Assembly: GCA_035711465.1 (NCBI GenBank)
Contig: DASTCC010000126.1
Span: forward strand, 1 to 12,798
From: DASTCC01 sp035711465
GTDB taxonomy: Bacteria > Acidobacteriota > Vicinamibacteria > Vicinamibacterales > SCN-69-37
Direction of reading: 5' to 3'
Length of the DNA stretch: 12,798 nucleotides
The notes below the pieces were generated by a model. It ran no database searches and had not been told where the DNA came from. It worked only from the letters and a program-made list of their open reading frames with translations. Position numbers and translations under genes: made by a program. This document shows, one piece after another, positions 7,255 to 12,798 of this stretch (its first letter is position 1; every line of letters begins with the position of its first letter).

Positions 7255-7590
7255 CTACCGATCGGCGCGAACGCCGGACTCCTCCGGCGCCGGCGCCCCT
7301 GCCGCGTCCTTGCCTTCATCGAAATCGAGCTGCGGCACGCGATCGCTCGCGCGCGTGCGCGGCCCAGTAGGCGGCTGATCGGGCGCGCCGACCAGGCGGT
7401 TGATCCAGCGCCGCACCGGATGCAGTGTCGGCGCGGGGACAGGCGGCGGCTGGCGGCCCCAGCGACGGCGCTCCTCGGACGGCAGCCAGGTCGAGAGAAA
7501 AATAAAGCGATCCGACGCGCACACCGGACAGCTTTCGCCGGCGTGAAGCTCCTCGCAATCCAGACACAGACGAGCGACGCGAAGCTGCAT
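7255..7590 (-). CDS. Small zinc-ribbon-like hypothetical protein
   Basis: A 111-residue protein from ATG 7590. Two CxxC knuckles, Cys9-Cys12 (CLDC) and Cys21-Cys24 (CPVC), lie 12 residues apart in a layout typical of a rubredoxin-like zinc ribbon. After SDRFIFLSTWLP the remaining 70 residues are Pro/Arg-rich and probably disordered apart from a short helix RRWINRLVG. There is no signal peptide or membrane segment, so it is cytoplasmic. It follows the GNAT-like gene by 68 bases on the same strand and may be co-transcribed. The partner and role are unknown; zinc binding is inferred from the cysteines only. Confidence 0.75.
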   Translation of the reverse strand: MQLRVARLCLDCEELHAGESCPVCASDRFIFLSTWLPSEERRRWGRQPPPVPAPTLHPVRRWINRLVGAPDQPPTGPRTRASDRVPQLDFDEGKDAAGAPAPEESGVRADR

Positions 7591-7658
7591 GAACGGGACG
7601 ACCCCTGACCGCGTACTTCTATCGGTCGGAGGCCGGACTCAGAGCAGCGACGGTTTTG

Positions 7659-8099
7659 TCATCGGCCCAGCACCTCGGGATGCTTCTCGAGGTAGGCCCG
7701 CGCAAACGGGCAAATGGCGACTACCTCGCGTTGTTCCCGTCGCGCGACGCCGACCGCCGCCAGGACGAGGGCCTCGCCGAGATGCTGGCCGCGAACTTCG
7801 GCCGGGACCTCGGTGTGTACGAGTCGAAGCGCTCCCGGCTCCCGCTTGTAGATCAAGGTTGCGGCGCCGGCGCCAATGCTCAGCTCGAAACGGTGAAGCG
7901 CGGTGTTGTCCACGACCTCCGCGACGAGCGCCTCCGGCCCCAGCCGCACCGCCGTCTCGACGGTGTTTGCCGGCGGATCGCTCGCCGGAAAGCTCTCGGC
8001 GATCGCTTCGTCAATCGCGTCGTCCCGTGAGCTTGCCGGCGCGCCACTCTGCGGGCGGGGGTCTTCTTTCTTTCGTGTATCCACACCCGATCGTAACAA
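7659..8099 (-). CDS. Small GNAT-like acyltransferase with N-terminal SFPASDPPA motif
   Basis: The C-terminal half (about 60-146) matches the small YjdJ-type/GCN5-related family. HRFELS opens the fold, LIYKREPGALRLVHTEVPAEVRGQHLGEALV covers the beta4 strand and the acetyl-CoA loop, and CPFARAYLEKHPE is the characteristic end. The pyrophosphate loop reads RGQHLG rather than RGxGxG. The N-terminal segment contains DEAIAESFPASDPPA (about 30-44), a short motif recurring in many bacterial small proteins and of unknown function. The start is uncertain: the longest frame begins with TTG at 8099, and GTG 8084 (VDTRKKEDPRP) is an alternative giving 141 residues. Neither has a strong Shine-Dalgarno sequence. 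The substrate is unknown. It lies between the lipoprotein gene and the zinc-ribbon gene on the same strand. Confidence 0.82.
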   Translation of the reverse strand: MLRSGVDTRKKEDPRPQSGAPASSRDDAIDEAIAESFPASDPPANTVETAVRLGPEALVAEVVDNTALHRFELSIGAGAATLIYKREPGALRLVHTEVPAEVRGQHLGEALVLAAVGVARREQREVVAICPFARAYLEKHPEVLGR

Positions 8100-8114
8100 C
8101 CCCGCCCGACCGCC

Positions 8115-8152
8115 GTCGATCGAATCATCGTCGCGTCTTCGATCCGATCGAC
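8115..8152 (-). terminator. Hairpin after the lipoprotein gene, weak terminator candidate
   Basis: GTCGATCG (8115-8122) pairs with CGATCGAC (8145-8152), extended by three more pairs after one mismatch; the loop is about 14 bases. It sits just past the lipoprotein stop (8157-8159) and before the GNAT-like start. There is no U-tract, so intrinsic termination is doubtful; it may only be a processing or stabilising hairpin. Confidence 0.3.
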
Positions 8153-8156
8153 TCCG

Positions 8157-9608
8157 CTACTGCACGCTGCAGCCTGAGCTGAACGACCGGCCCGGCGATC
8201 CAGGCACGGCCTGACCGGGCCGACCGTCGCCGTGCGCGAGATGCGCAGGCTCCGCCGCGGCGCCGACGCTGATGAGCACGTAGAAGCCGGCGCCGGTGCG
8301 GTGGCACAGGCTGACCTTCGGTCCCTCGTCTTCGCTCACGCCGAGGTAGTGGCTCGGATCGGAGGCCGTGGCGGTCCCGGAGAATCCGCCCGCCGACCAG
8401 TTCGCCGTGACCGTGCCGATGTTGCTGTACTGCCCGAGCACCGCCTGGCCCGAACCCGTGCACGTCATCGTCGCGCCGGGTCCGAGTGACGTCTGACTGC
8501 AGCTCACGGCGACGCCCCGATCGTCGGAGACGCTCACCGACGTCAACGGCGACGTGCTGATGTTGGTGAGCCGGTACTCCCAGGTCACCGGACTCCCGAC
8601 GGCGATGGACGGGCCGGGCGCCGTGTCGGCTTCTTCGCCGTTGGTCAACTTCTCGATCGTGATCGGCGACACGCCGAGATAGTGGCTTGGATCGGAGTCG
8701 GTCACCGTGCCCGAGCCCGCCGACGTCGACCATTGAGCGGTCGCCGTTCCGAGGTTCTGATACGGCCCGAGCGCGGTGGCGATACCGGTGCCGGTGCAGG
8801 TCATCGACGCGCCCGCCGAGAGCGCCGTCTGCGCGCAGCTGACGACGACGCCGCGATCGTCGACGACGTTGACGGCGGTCAGATTGACGGTGCCGATGTT
8901 CTTCACGACGTAGCTCCAGGTCACCGTATTACCGAGCGGAATCCGCGGACCCGGCGCGACGTCGGCGTCCTCGTTGTTCGTCAGTTTCTCGATGTCGATG
9001 GCCGGCCCAACCGGGCGGCAGTTGCTGTCGAAGGTCGTGCCGGGCCGGCCCGGAACCGCCTCGCCGATCTCCGCGTCACCGTGTCCGCGGTGCGTCGCCT
9101 CGGCCGACTCGCTGATGTCGATGAGGTGGTACTCGCCCGTACCTTCGGCGTGGCAGAGCGACACCTTGCGCGTGCGTGCGTCGCCGACGATGAGCGCCGT
9201 GGATGCGCTGAGCTGCACCTCGAGCTGCACGAACTGATCGGCGCTGACGTCGGCGACCTCGGTGGTCGCGTTGACGCCCTCGCCCGTGAACTGCAGCTTG
9301 ACGATTCCCGGGGGGACGTCGGCGATCTCGAACGAGCCGCTGTCGCCGACGAGTGCCGAGCGGTTCGTGCCCGAAACGCGGACGGTCAGTCCGCTCCACG
9401 ACGATGTCGCCTTCGGCCTGTACGCCGAGGTGCTCAAGCCAGCCGTCGCCGTCGAGCCGCTCGATCCACTGACAACGCCGGCGACGACCGCGCCCGTCGC
9501 GCGCGACGACGGAGACGACGGCTCGGTTGGTGAGCCTCCGCACGCAGCAACGATCAGCGCGAGGCCCGAACACAGAATTGGCAACTTGTAGCGGCCGGAC
9601 AGGGTCAT
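8157..9608 (-). CDS. Surface lipoprotein with two DUF11-like repeats framed by two CH...HGD...C modules
   Basis: A 483-residue protein. The signal sequence ends in lipobox VAAC (Cys23), followed by GGSPTEPSSPSS, so it is a lipoprotein. Residues about 38-135 resemble a carboxypeptidase-regulatory-like beta domain (GDSGSFEIADVPPGIVKLQF). Module A (148-197) reads VSLCHAEGTGEYHLI...HRGHGDAEIGEAVPG...C, and module B (431-480) repeats it (VSLCHRTGAGFYVLI...HLAHGD...AVPG...C). Between them lie two tandem DUF11/DUF7507-type beta repeats (203-314 and 315-425), each starting IEKLTN and ending DPSHYLGVS. Such repeats are typical of cell-surface stalk or adhesin proteins. The conserved Cys/His of the modules could bind metal or form disulphides; this is inferred. 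Start ATG 9608 has a GGGAG ribosome site (9618-9622). A sigma-54 promoter lies upstream. It has no recognisable enzyme domain. Confidence 0.88.
   Translation of the reverse strand: MTLSGRYKLPILCSGLALIVAACGGSPTEPSSPSSRATGAVVAGVVSGSSGSTATAGLSTSAYRPKATSSWSGLTVRVSGTNRSALVGDSGSFEIADVPPGIVKLQFTGEGVNATTEVADVSADQFVQLEVQLSASTALIVGDARTRKVSLCHAEGTGEYHLIDISESAEATHRGHGDAEIGEAVPGRPGTTFDSNCRPVGPAIDIEKLTNNEDADVAPGPRIPLGNTVTWSYVVKNIGTVNLTAVNVVDDRGVVVSCAQTALSAGASMTCTGTGIATALGPYQNLGTATAQWSTSAGSGTVTDSDPSHYLGVSPITIEKLTNGEEADTAPGPSIAVGSPVTWEYRLTNISTSPLTSVSVSDDRGVAVSCSQTSLGPGATMTCTGSGQAVLGQYSNIGTVTANWSAGGFSGTATASDPSHYLGVSEDEGPKVSLCHRTGAGFYVLISVGAAAEPAHLAHGDGRPGQAVPGSPGRSFSSGCSVQ
8334..9002 (-). repeat. Tandem DUF11-like repeats within the lipoprotein gene
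   Basis: Two consecutive units, 8667-9002 and 8334-8666, encode 112 and 111 residues. Both share IEKLTN, the EADxAPGP/DADVAPGP segment, VTWxY, DDRGVxVSC, GATMTCTG or GASMTCTG, and DPSHYLGVS. The DNA has drifted at synonymous sites, so the duplication is not recent. Confidence 0.8.
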
Positions 9609-9640
9609 GGTCGATGTCTCCCGATACCTGGGAGAACAAG

Positions 9641-9656
9641 GGCAAGCCCCGTGCCA
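9641..9656 (-). promoter_or_regulatory. Sigma-54 (-24/-12) promoter of the lipoprotein gene
   Basis: Reading the minus strand the sequence is TGGCACGGGGCTTGCC: the -24 element TGGCAC, 5 bases, then TTGC, matching the RpoN consensus TGGCAC-N5-TTGC with both the GG and the GC dinucleotides. Transcription would start near 9630, leaving a leader of about 22 bases that contains the GGGAG ribosome site at 9618-9622. Sigma-54 promoters need an enhancer-binding activator; none is encoded in the window. Confidence 0.65.
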
Positions 9657-9763
9657 CGCAGATTTCCCGCGACAAATCCCGCCTGAGCCGGGCTGGAAGC
9701 GCTGACCGGCCGGAGTTGTCGTTCCGCGCCACAGAACCGTCGTTTTCAGGAATGGCGCGTCGC
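9657..9763. other. Upstream region of the sigma-54 promoter, no gene
   Basis: This stretch separates the sigma-54 promoter from palindrome copy 2 and has no credible gene. It is where an enhancer-binding protein would bind. On the minus strand it contains CCCGGCTCAGGCGGG (9678-9692), close to CCCGGTCAGGCGGG in the sigma gene promoter spacer, and two AACGAC words flanking GGTTC...GGAAC. No site can be assigned with confidence. Confidence 0.3.
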
Positions 9764-9950
9764 CTCGGTACCGTCAGGTGCTCCAGGTCCGACGGGTGCG
9801 GGCGGGTGCTTGGAACGAACTGACGCTGGCCAACTCGGATTTTTCATTGGTCACGACCGGACGCATCAGTCGAATCCAAGTTGACACGCGTCAGTTCGTT
9901 CCAGGCACCCGCCCGCACCCGGCGGACCTGGCGCACCCGACGGCACCGAG
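9764..9950 (-). repeat. Long imperfect palindrome, copy 2 of a dispersed element
   Basis: Arms 9764-9842 and 9872-9950 (79 bases) are reverse complements with several mismatches, clustered near 9827-9830, so this copy is more decayed than the one at 2443. The arms share long blocks with copy 1, for example AACTGACGCTGGCCAACT. The loop (9843-9871) carries CCGGTCGT only when read on the minus strand, so the element is inverted relative to copy 1. It begins 24 bases after the stop codon of the gene at 9975-11102 and points the same way as that gene. The 366-base gene-free gap 9609-9974 holds this element, the sigma-54 promoter and about 100 bases of unassigned upstream sequence. Confidence 0.85.
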
Positions 9951-9974
9951 AAGACGCGCGCTTTTCAAATCGCT

Positions 9975-11102
9975 CTAATTGACCGGCGTCACTCGCATCC
10001 GCAGCGAAAACTGATGGCCTTCGAGGAGTGCCGCGAGCGCTGCCGGGCTGACGTTCCCCGTACCGCGACCGCCACCGCCACCGACGCCGCGGCGAACGCC
10101 CTGCGCGGCCGAGGCCGGCGGCGGTGTCGAAACAGCGGACCCGCCGGCGCCGCCGCCGCGCGGCGCGATCACGGCGCCGCCACCACCGCCCGCGACGGCG
10201 CGGGTGCGGCCGCCCGCGGTGAGCTCGAAGGACAGCACCTCGCTCGCTGTCGGCATCGCGACCGTGACGCCCGTCGTCGCGCTGAGACCGGCGGCAGGCA
10301 GGTTAGCGCCGCTGACGACGCGGTTCATCGACAGCACGAAGAACTCGGCGCCGTCGGGACTGCGGAAGCGGTCGATCGTGCCGGTGAGCTCGACGTCGAC
10401 TTCTCCCCGCGAGGTCGACACCGACGTCGGCGCGAAGCTGAAGCGGCCACCCGCTTCCGCGATGCGCACGACCTGACGGTACACCTGCGTCGTGTCGCTC
10501 GGCGACGTGTGCGTCAGCCACAGCTCCGCGCTCACCGGCTTCGCGCCTCCCGGCGTCGATCCGCTCGGCATGGTCGGCGTCGTCGCGGCGGGCGCAGACG
10601 GCGGCGTGCGCGCGACGCGGACCTCGAGACCGAGGCCGACGGCGCGGCACTCGGCGCTCGGCGACGAGTTGGCGATGAGGTCGAGCGGAATGCGATCGCC
10701 GGCGTGCAGCGTCAGCTGCACCGTCGCGCCCGGGCCGGCCGTGATCTTCCTGCCGCCGTCCCAGACCCGCCGCCAGTCGAGACTGACGACGATGCTGGTC
10801 TCCGAGCGCGTGACGATCTGCGAGGCGATGCGCCATCCCGCCGCGGCGTCGGTGGGCTCGGTTGCGCCAGTCGTCGCCGGTGCACAGAGCGTTCGGCGGC
10901 TGAACGCGTGCACCAGCCCGGCGCCGGCCGTCGGCAGCGCGACCGTTTCCGCGTTGACGCCGCCATCCGGCAGATACGTCGGAATCGAGACGACGACGAT
11001 CAGCTCACGCGGTGGCGGCGGCGGCGGCGCGGGAGCGATCGCCTGCTCGGCAAGCGCCGGCGGCTGCAGCAGCATCGACATCAACAATGCAATCCACGTC
11101 AC
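9975..11102 (-). CDS. Exported protein of the ECF sigma operon, glycine-rich C-terminus, unknown function
   Basis: A 375-residue protein. The chosen GTG start at 11102 lies one base beyond the TGA of the upstream anti-sigma gene and gives an immediate signal peptide (MTWIALLMSMLLQPPALA); the open frame continues further upstream only as a shadow. A proline run (APAPPPPPP, about 24-31) follows. The body (about 32-300) is beta-rich: ELIVVVSIP, SIVVSLDWRRVWDG, GATVQLTLHAGDRIPLDLI, VDVELTGTIDRF, FFVLSMNRVVSG. Two cysteines, Cys73 and Cys152, could form a disulphide. A Gly-rich segment (304-349) precedes the final ALLEGHQFSLRMRVTPVN. No named family is recognised. Its place as third gene of a sigma/anti-sigma operon suggests an envelope protein that is the sigma factor's target, or that influences the sensing step. 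Confidence 0.85.
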   Translation of the reverse strand: MTWIALLMSMLLQPPALAEQAIAPAPPPPPPRELIVVVSIPTYLPDGGVNAETVALPTAGAGLVHAFSRRTLCAPATTGATEPTDAAAGWRIASQIVTRSETSIVVSLDWRRVWDGGRKITAGPGATVQLTLHAGDRIPLDLIANSSPSAECRAVGLGLEVRVARTPPSAPAATTPTMPSGSTPGGAKPVSAELWLTHTSPSDTTQVYRQVVRIAEAGGRFSFAPTSVSTSRGEVDVELTGTIDRFRSPDGAEFFVLSMNRVVSGANLPAAGLSATTGVTVAMPTASEVLSFELTAGGRTRAVAGGGGGAVIAPRGGGAGGSAVSTPPPASAAQGVRRGVGGGGGRGTGNVSPAALAALLEGHQFSLRMRVTPVN

Positions 11103-11103
11103 G

Positions 11104-11511
11104 TCAGTCTCCGCCACTCCGCGGGTTGTCGAGCTGGAACTCGAGCTGGATGACGCGCGTCGGCGCCGGCGCCGGGAACTCGGCGCGCGCCGGCGCGGCC
11201 ACCGCCGGCGGTGCGGACACGCCGGGCGGCACGAGCGAAGTTCGATAGCCGGCGAAATAGCTGCCGGCCATGCCGACGGCGATTGACGCGGCAACCAGCC
11301 ATCGGCCGGCGGCGCGCGCCGCCGTCCGCCGCGGCGCCAACGGGCGATCGATGGATGCCGCTTCACGATCCTGCTGCACCGCTTCCCGCAGCATCCAGAG
11401 ATCGACGAAGTAGTCGCGACCGGCGGCATCGGCGAGCGCGTCCTTCAGCGCCGCCGCGTCGACCCGTTCGCCGTCCACGAAAGCATCGATGACTTGGAGA
11501 TGCGATTCCAC
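11104..11511 (-). CDS. Single-pass membrane protein, probable anti-sigma factor
   Basis: 135 residues from GTG 11511. An alpha-helical cytoplasmic N-terminus (MESHLQVIDAFVDGERVD...RDYFVDLWMLREAV) is followed by a basic stretch (RRTAARAAGR), one transmembrane helix (about 70-88, WLVAASIAVGMAGSYFAGY) and a Pro/Ala-rich external tail ending RVIQLEFQLDNPRSGGD. That topology, and its place 27 bases after the ECF sigma gene, fit an anti-sigma factor. The usual HxxxCxxC zinc motif is absent, so it would be a non-zinc type, and identification is by context. The start is uncertain: TTG 11526 is in frame and would add five residues, but those codons contain GGGGGA, which serves as the ribosome site for GTG 11511. 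Confidence 0.78.
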   Translation of the reverse strand: MESHLQVIDAFVDGERVDAAALKDALADAAGRDYFVDLWMLREAVQQDREAASIDRPLAPRRTAARAAGRWLVAASIAVGMAGSYFAGYRTSLVPPGVSAPPAVAAPARAEFPAPAPTRVIQLEFQLDNPRSGGD

Positions 11512-11538
11512 GTGTCCCCCATCCAATGATTTCTGATC

Positions 11539-12066
11539 TCACCGCTCGTCGCGCACGCGATCGACCGCGGCCGCGCAGCGGATGCCGCGCTGTTCGCGCA
11601 CCAGCAGGGACGCACCCAGCGCCGCGCGCAGCGTCTGGCGCGCGCGATGCAACCGCGATCGCACCAGCTCGATGTGCATGTCGCACGCCGCCGCGATCTC
11701 GGCATAGCTGAGACCCGCCGACTCGCGCAGCTCGAACACGTCGCGATCTTCGTCCGGCAGGCCCGCGATCGCCGCCTGCAGCGCCGCCGACAACTCCTGC
11801 GTCGCCGGCATCGTCATCTCGACCTGCGCCACCGTCATCGGCCGGCGCCGGCCGTCCCGCACGTGATTGAGCGCCAGGTTGCGCGCGATCCGGAACACCC
11901 ACGCGCGGCGTCCGGCATCGGGAGCGTCCGGGACGCCGGCCCGGGACACCCGCAGGAAGACTTCCTGCGTGAGGTCGTGAGCCGTCTCCGTCCCGCCGAC
12001 GATGCGGCGCAGGTAGCGGAAGACGCCGTCTCGATGGTCCGTGTACAGCTGTTCGACGTCCGTCAC
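11539..12066 (-). CDS. ECF-family RNA polymerase sigma factor
   Basis: A 175-residue sigma-70 family protein with only regions 2 and 4. Region 2 (about 5-75) reads LYTDHRDGVFRYLRRIVGG, DLTQEVFLRV and RRAWVFRIARNLALNHVRD; region 4 (about 104-155) reads LPDEDRDVFELRESAGLSYAEIAAACDMHIELVRSRLHRARQTLRAAL, a classic helix-turn-helix for -35 recognition. The extension after residue 155 is short and contains two Cys. The start is GTG 12066; no ATG in frame lies upstream and homology begins at once. It is the first gene of a three-gene operon with the probable anti-sigma factor and an exported protein. A GAAC-N17-GTTCTTACC motif just upstream suggests autoregulation. The inducing signal is not evident; divergence from a permease gene hints at an envelope role. 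Confidence 0.93.
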   Translation of the reverse strand: MTDVEQLYTDHRDGVFRYLRRIVGGTETAHDLTQEVFLRVSRAGVPDAPDAGRRAWVFRIARNLALNHVRDGRRRPMTVAQVEMTMPATQELSAALQAAIAGLPDEDRDVFELRESAGLSYAEIAAACDMHIELVRSRLHRARQTLRAALGASLLVREQRGIRCAAAVDRVRDER

Positions 12067-12079
12067 GAGCGGCTCTCGA

Positions 12080-12109
12080 GGTAAGAACCCCGCCTGACCG
12101 GGAAAGTTC
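12080..12109 (-). promoter_or_regulatory. Candidate autoregulatory promoter of the ECF sigma operon
   Basis: On the minus strand GAAC (12109-12106), 17 bases, then GTTCTTACC (12088-12080). The -35 GAACTT resembles GGAACTT-type sites of RpoE-like factors, and the identical spacing and -10 block recur before the gene at 6565. The motif ends 13 bases before the GTG start, so the leader would be very short and has no Shine-Dalgarno sequence. The remainder of 12067-12273 shows no other clear signal; it should also hold the promoter of the rightward permease gene, which I cannot place. Confidence 0.55.
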
Positions 12110-12273
12110 GCGGCGATGGCGTCCTCAGCGGCGGACTCGCACGGTGAGAGCCGCGCGGTCGGGATCAGCGTCGATCATGAGGCTGGCGAATGATACTCCG
12201 CGAGCGGCCGGAGAACGCGGCGGCAGACGTGCGCCGGCACCGCATGAAACGCGGGATCGGGTAGGCTTTCCCG

Positions 12274-12798
12274 GTGATTCTCAGACACGCCCTCGCGCGC
12301 CTGCGCGCCGCGCCGATGTTCACGATCTTTTCGATCGTCTCGCTGGCCGCCGGCGTCGCGGTGACCACCGCGGTCTACTCGATCGTCGACACCGTGCTGA
12401 ACGGCGACCTCGGCGTCGCCGATCCCGACCGCGTCGCCGTCGTCGCGACCACCGGCGTGGCCCCGGACCAGTCGGGCACGATCTCGGACGCGGATTTCGA
12501 CGGCTTGCGCCCCGCCCAGACGTCCTTCGCCAGCCTGTCGGCGTCGGCAGTCATCTTCCCCGCCATCGCGACGTCCGGTCAGGCCGAGATCGTCGCCGGC
12601 GAAGCGGTTGACGGCGCTTACTTCGCGACCCTCGGCGTCGGCGCCCGCACCGGCCGTCTGATTCTGCCGGCCGACGAGGCCACGGCGTCGCGCGTCGCCG
12701 TCATCAGCGAGGAGCTGTGGCGGCTCCGGTTCGGCAGCGAGACCGGTGTCGTCGGCCGCACGATCCGCATCAACGGCCAGTCGTTCGAAATCGTCGGC
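12274..12798 (+). CDS. MacB/FtsX-type ABC transporter permease, N-terminal part (cut by window edge)
   Basis: From GTG 12274 the frame is open for 175 codons to the right edge. The start MILRHALARLRAAPMFTIF leads into a transmembrane helix (FSIVSLAAGVAVTTAVYSIVDTVL, about residues 19-42) and then the periplasmic MacB core domain: DPDRVAVV, SDADFDGLR, VAGEAVDGAYFATLGVGARTGRLI, SRVAVISEELWRLRFG, GVVGRTIRINGQSFEIVG. These are hallmarks of large permeases abundant in Acidobacteria, often without an adjacent ATPase (the ADOP group, TIGR03434). The N-terminal prefix domain found in many of them is missing here. ATG at 12316 is a possible later start but would cut the cytoplasmic helix. Whether the full protein is duplicated, or an ATPase gene follows, lies outside the window. 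It is divergent from the ECF sigma operon. Confidence 0.85.
   Translation, partial: MILRHALARLRAAPMFTIFSIVSLAAGVAVTTAVYSIVDTVLNGDLGVADPDRVAVVATTGVAPDQSGTISDADFDGLRPAQTSFASLSASAVIFPAIATSGQAEIVAGEAVDGAYFATLGVGARTGRLILPADEATASRVAVISEELWRLRFGSETGVVGRTIRINGQSFEIVG

Noticed and set aside
7589..8182. Plus-strand open frame across the GNAT-like gene
   Set aside because: Its product is Arg/Pro-rich without domains, while the minus strand encodes a recognisable GNAT-like fold ending in CPFARAYLEKHPE.
9609..9763. Riboswitch in the lipoprotein leader
   Set aside because: The GC-rich block before the start is better explained by the sigma-54 promoter with a leader of about 22 bases; no known riboswitch core was recognised.
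11103..11429. Upstream extension of the 9975 gene to 11429
   Set aside because: It overlaps the anti-sigma gene in another frame and is Arg/Ser low-complexity sequence; GTG 11102 gives a signal peptide and tight coupling.
12144..12611. Plus-strand 156-codon open frame overlapping the permease start
   Set aside because: It lies in a different frame from the permease, whose helix and MacB core motifs are clear; its product is Arg-rich and featureless.

Overview
The window is uniformly GC-rich DNA whose genes all use GC-rich codons, with several GTG/TTG starts and tightly packed minus-strand operons. A MacB-like permease of the kind expanded in Acidobacteria, secreted glycine-rich proteins and an ECF sigma operon suggest an acidobacterium, perhaps of the Vicinamibacteria. 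That placement rests on gene style, not on a marker gene. No rRNA, tRNA, CRISPR array, transposase or phage gene was recognised.

Layout. (1) Positions 1-2410 hold a divergent pair of citrate-synthase-fold genes. The leftward one carries an N-terminal DNA-binding helix-turn-helix and runs off the left edge; the rightward one is a stand-alone enzyme. They share a 54-bp AT-rich control region containing an inverted repeat. (2) Positions 2630-6450 hold a two-gene signalling operon on the minus strand: a 989-residue hybrid histidine kinase (GAF-PAS-HisKA-HATPase-REC-REC-HPt), followed with a 4-base overlap by a response regulator whose output domain is an ATPase fold rather than a DNA-binding domain. 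(3) Positions 6565-7173 encode a small exported glycine-rich protein. (4) Positions 7255-9608, minus strand, encode a two-knuckle zinc-ribbon-like protein, a small GNAT-like protein and a repeat-containing lipoprotein preceded by a good sigma-54 promoter. (5) Positions 9975-12066, minus strand, are an ECF sigma operon: sigma factor, membrane protein that is probably its anti-sigma factor, and an exported glycine-rich protein. (6) Position 12274 onward is the start of a MacB/FtsX-type permease, cut by the right edge.

Two signals stand out beyond gene calls. First, a family of very long imperfect palindromes (arms of about 80 bp, element about 187 bp) occurs twice, at 2443-2629 and 9764-9950. 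The copies differ at paired positions in a compensatory way, their loops show that each has a direction, and each lies just 3' of a gene and is oriented with that gene's transcription. Second, the sigma gene's presumed autoregulatory promoter (GAAC, 17 bases, GTTCTTACC) recurs with the same spacing upstream of the glycine-rich protein gene at 6565. That protein shares a glycine-rich segment with the third gene of the sigma operon. Together these suggest a small envelope regulon run by this sigma factor, which is an inference.
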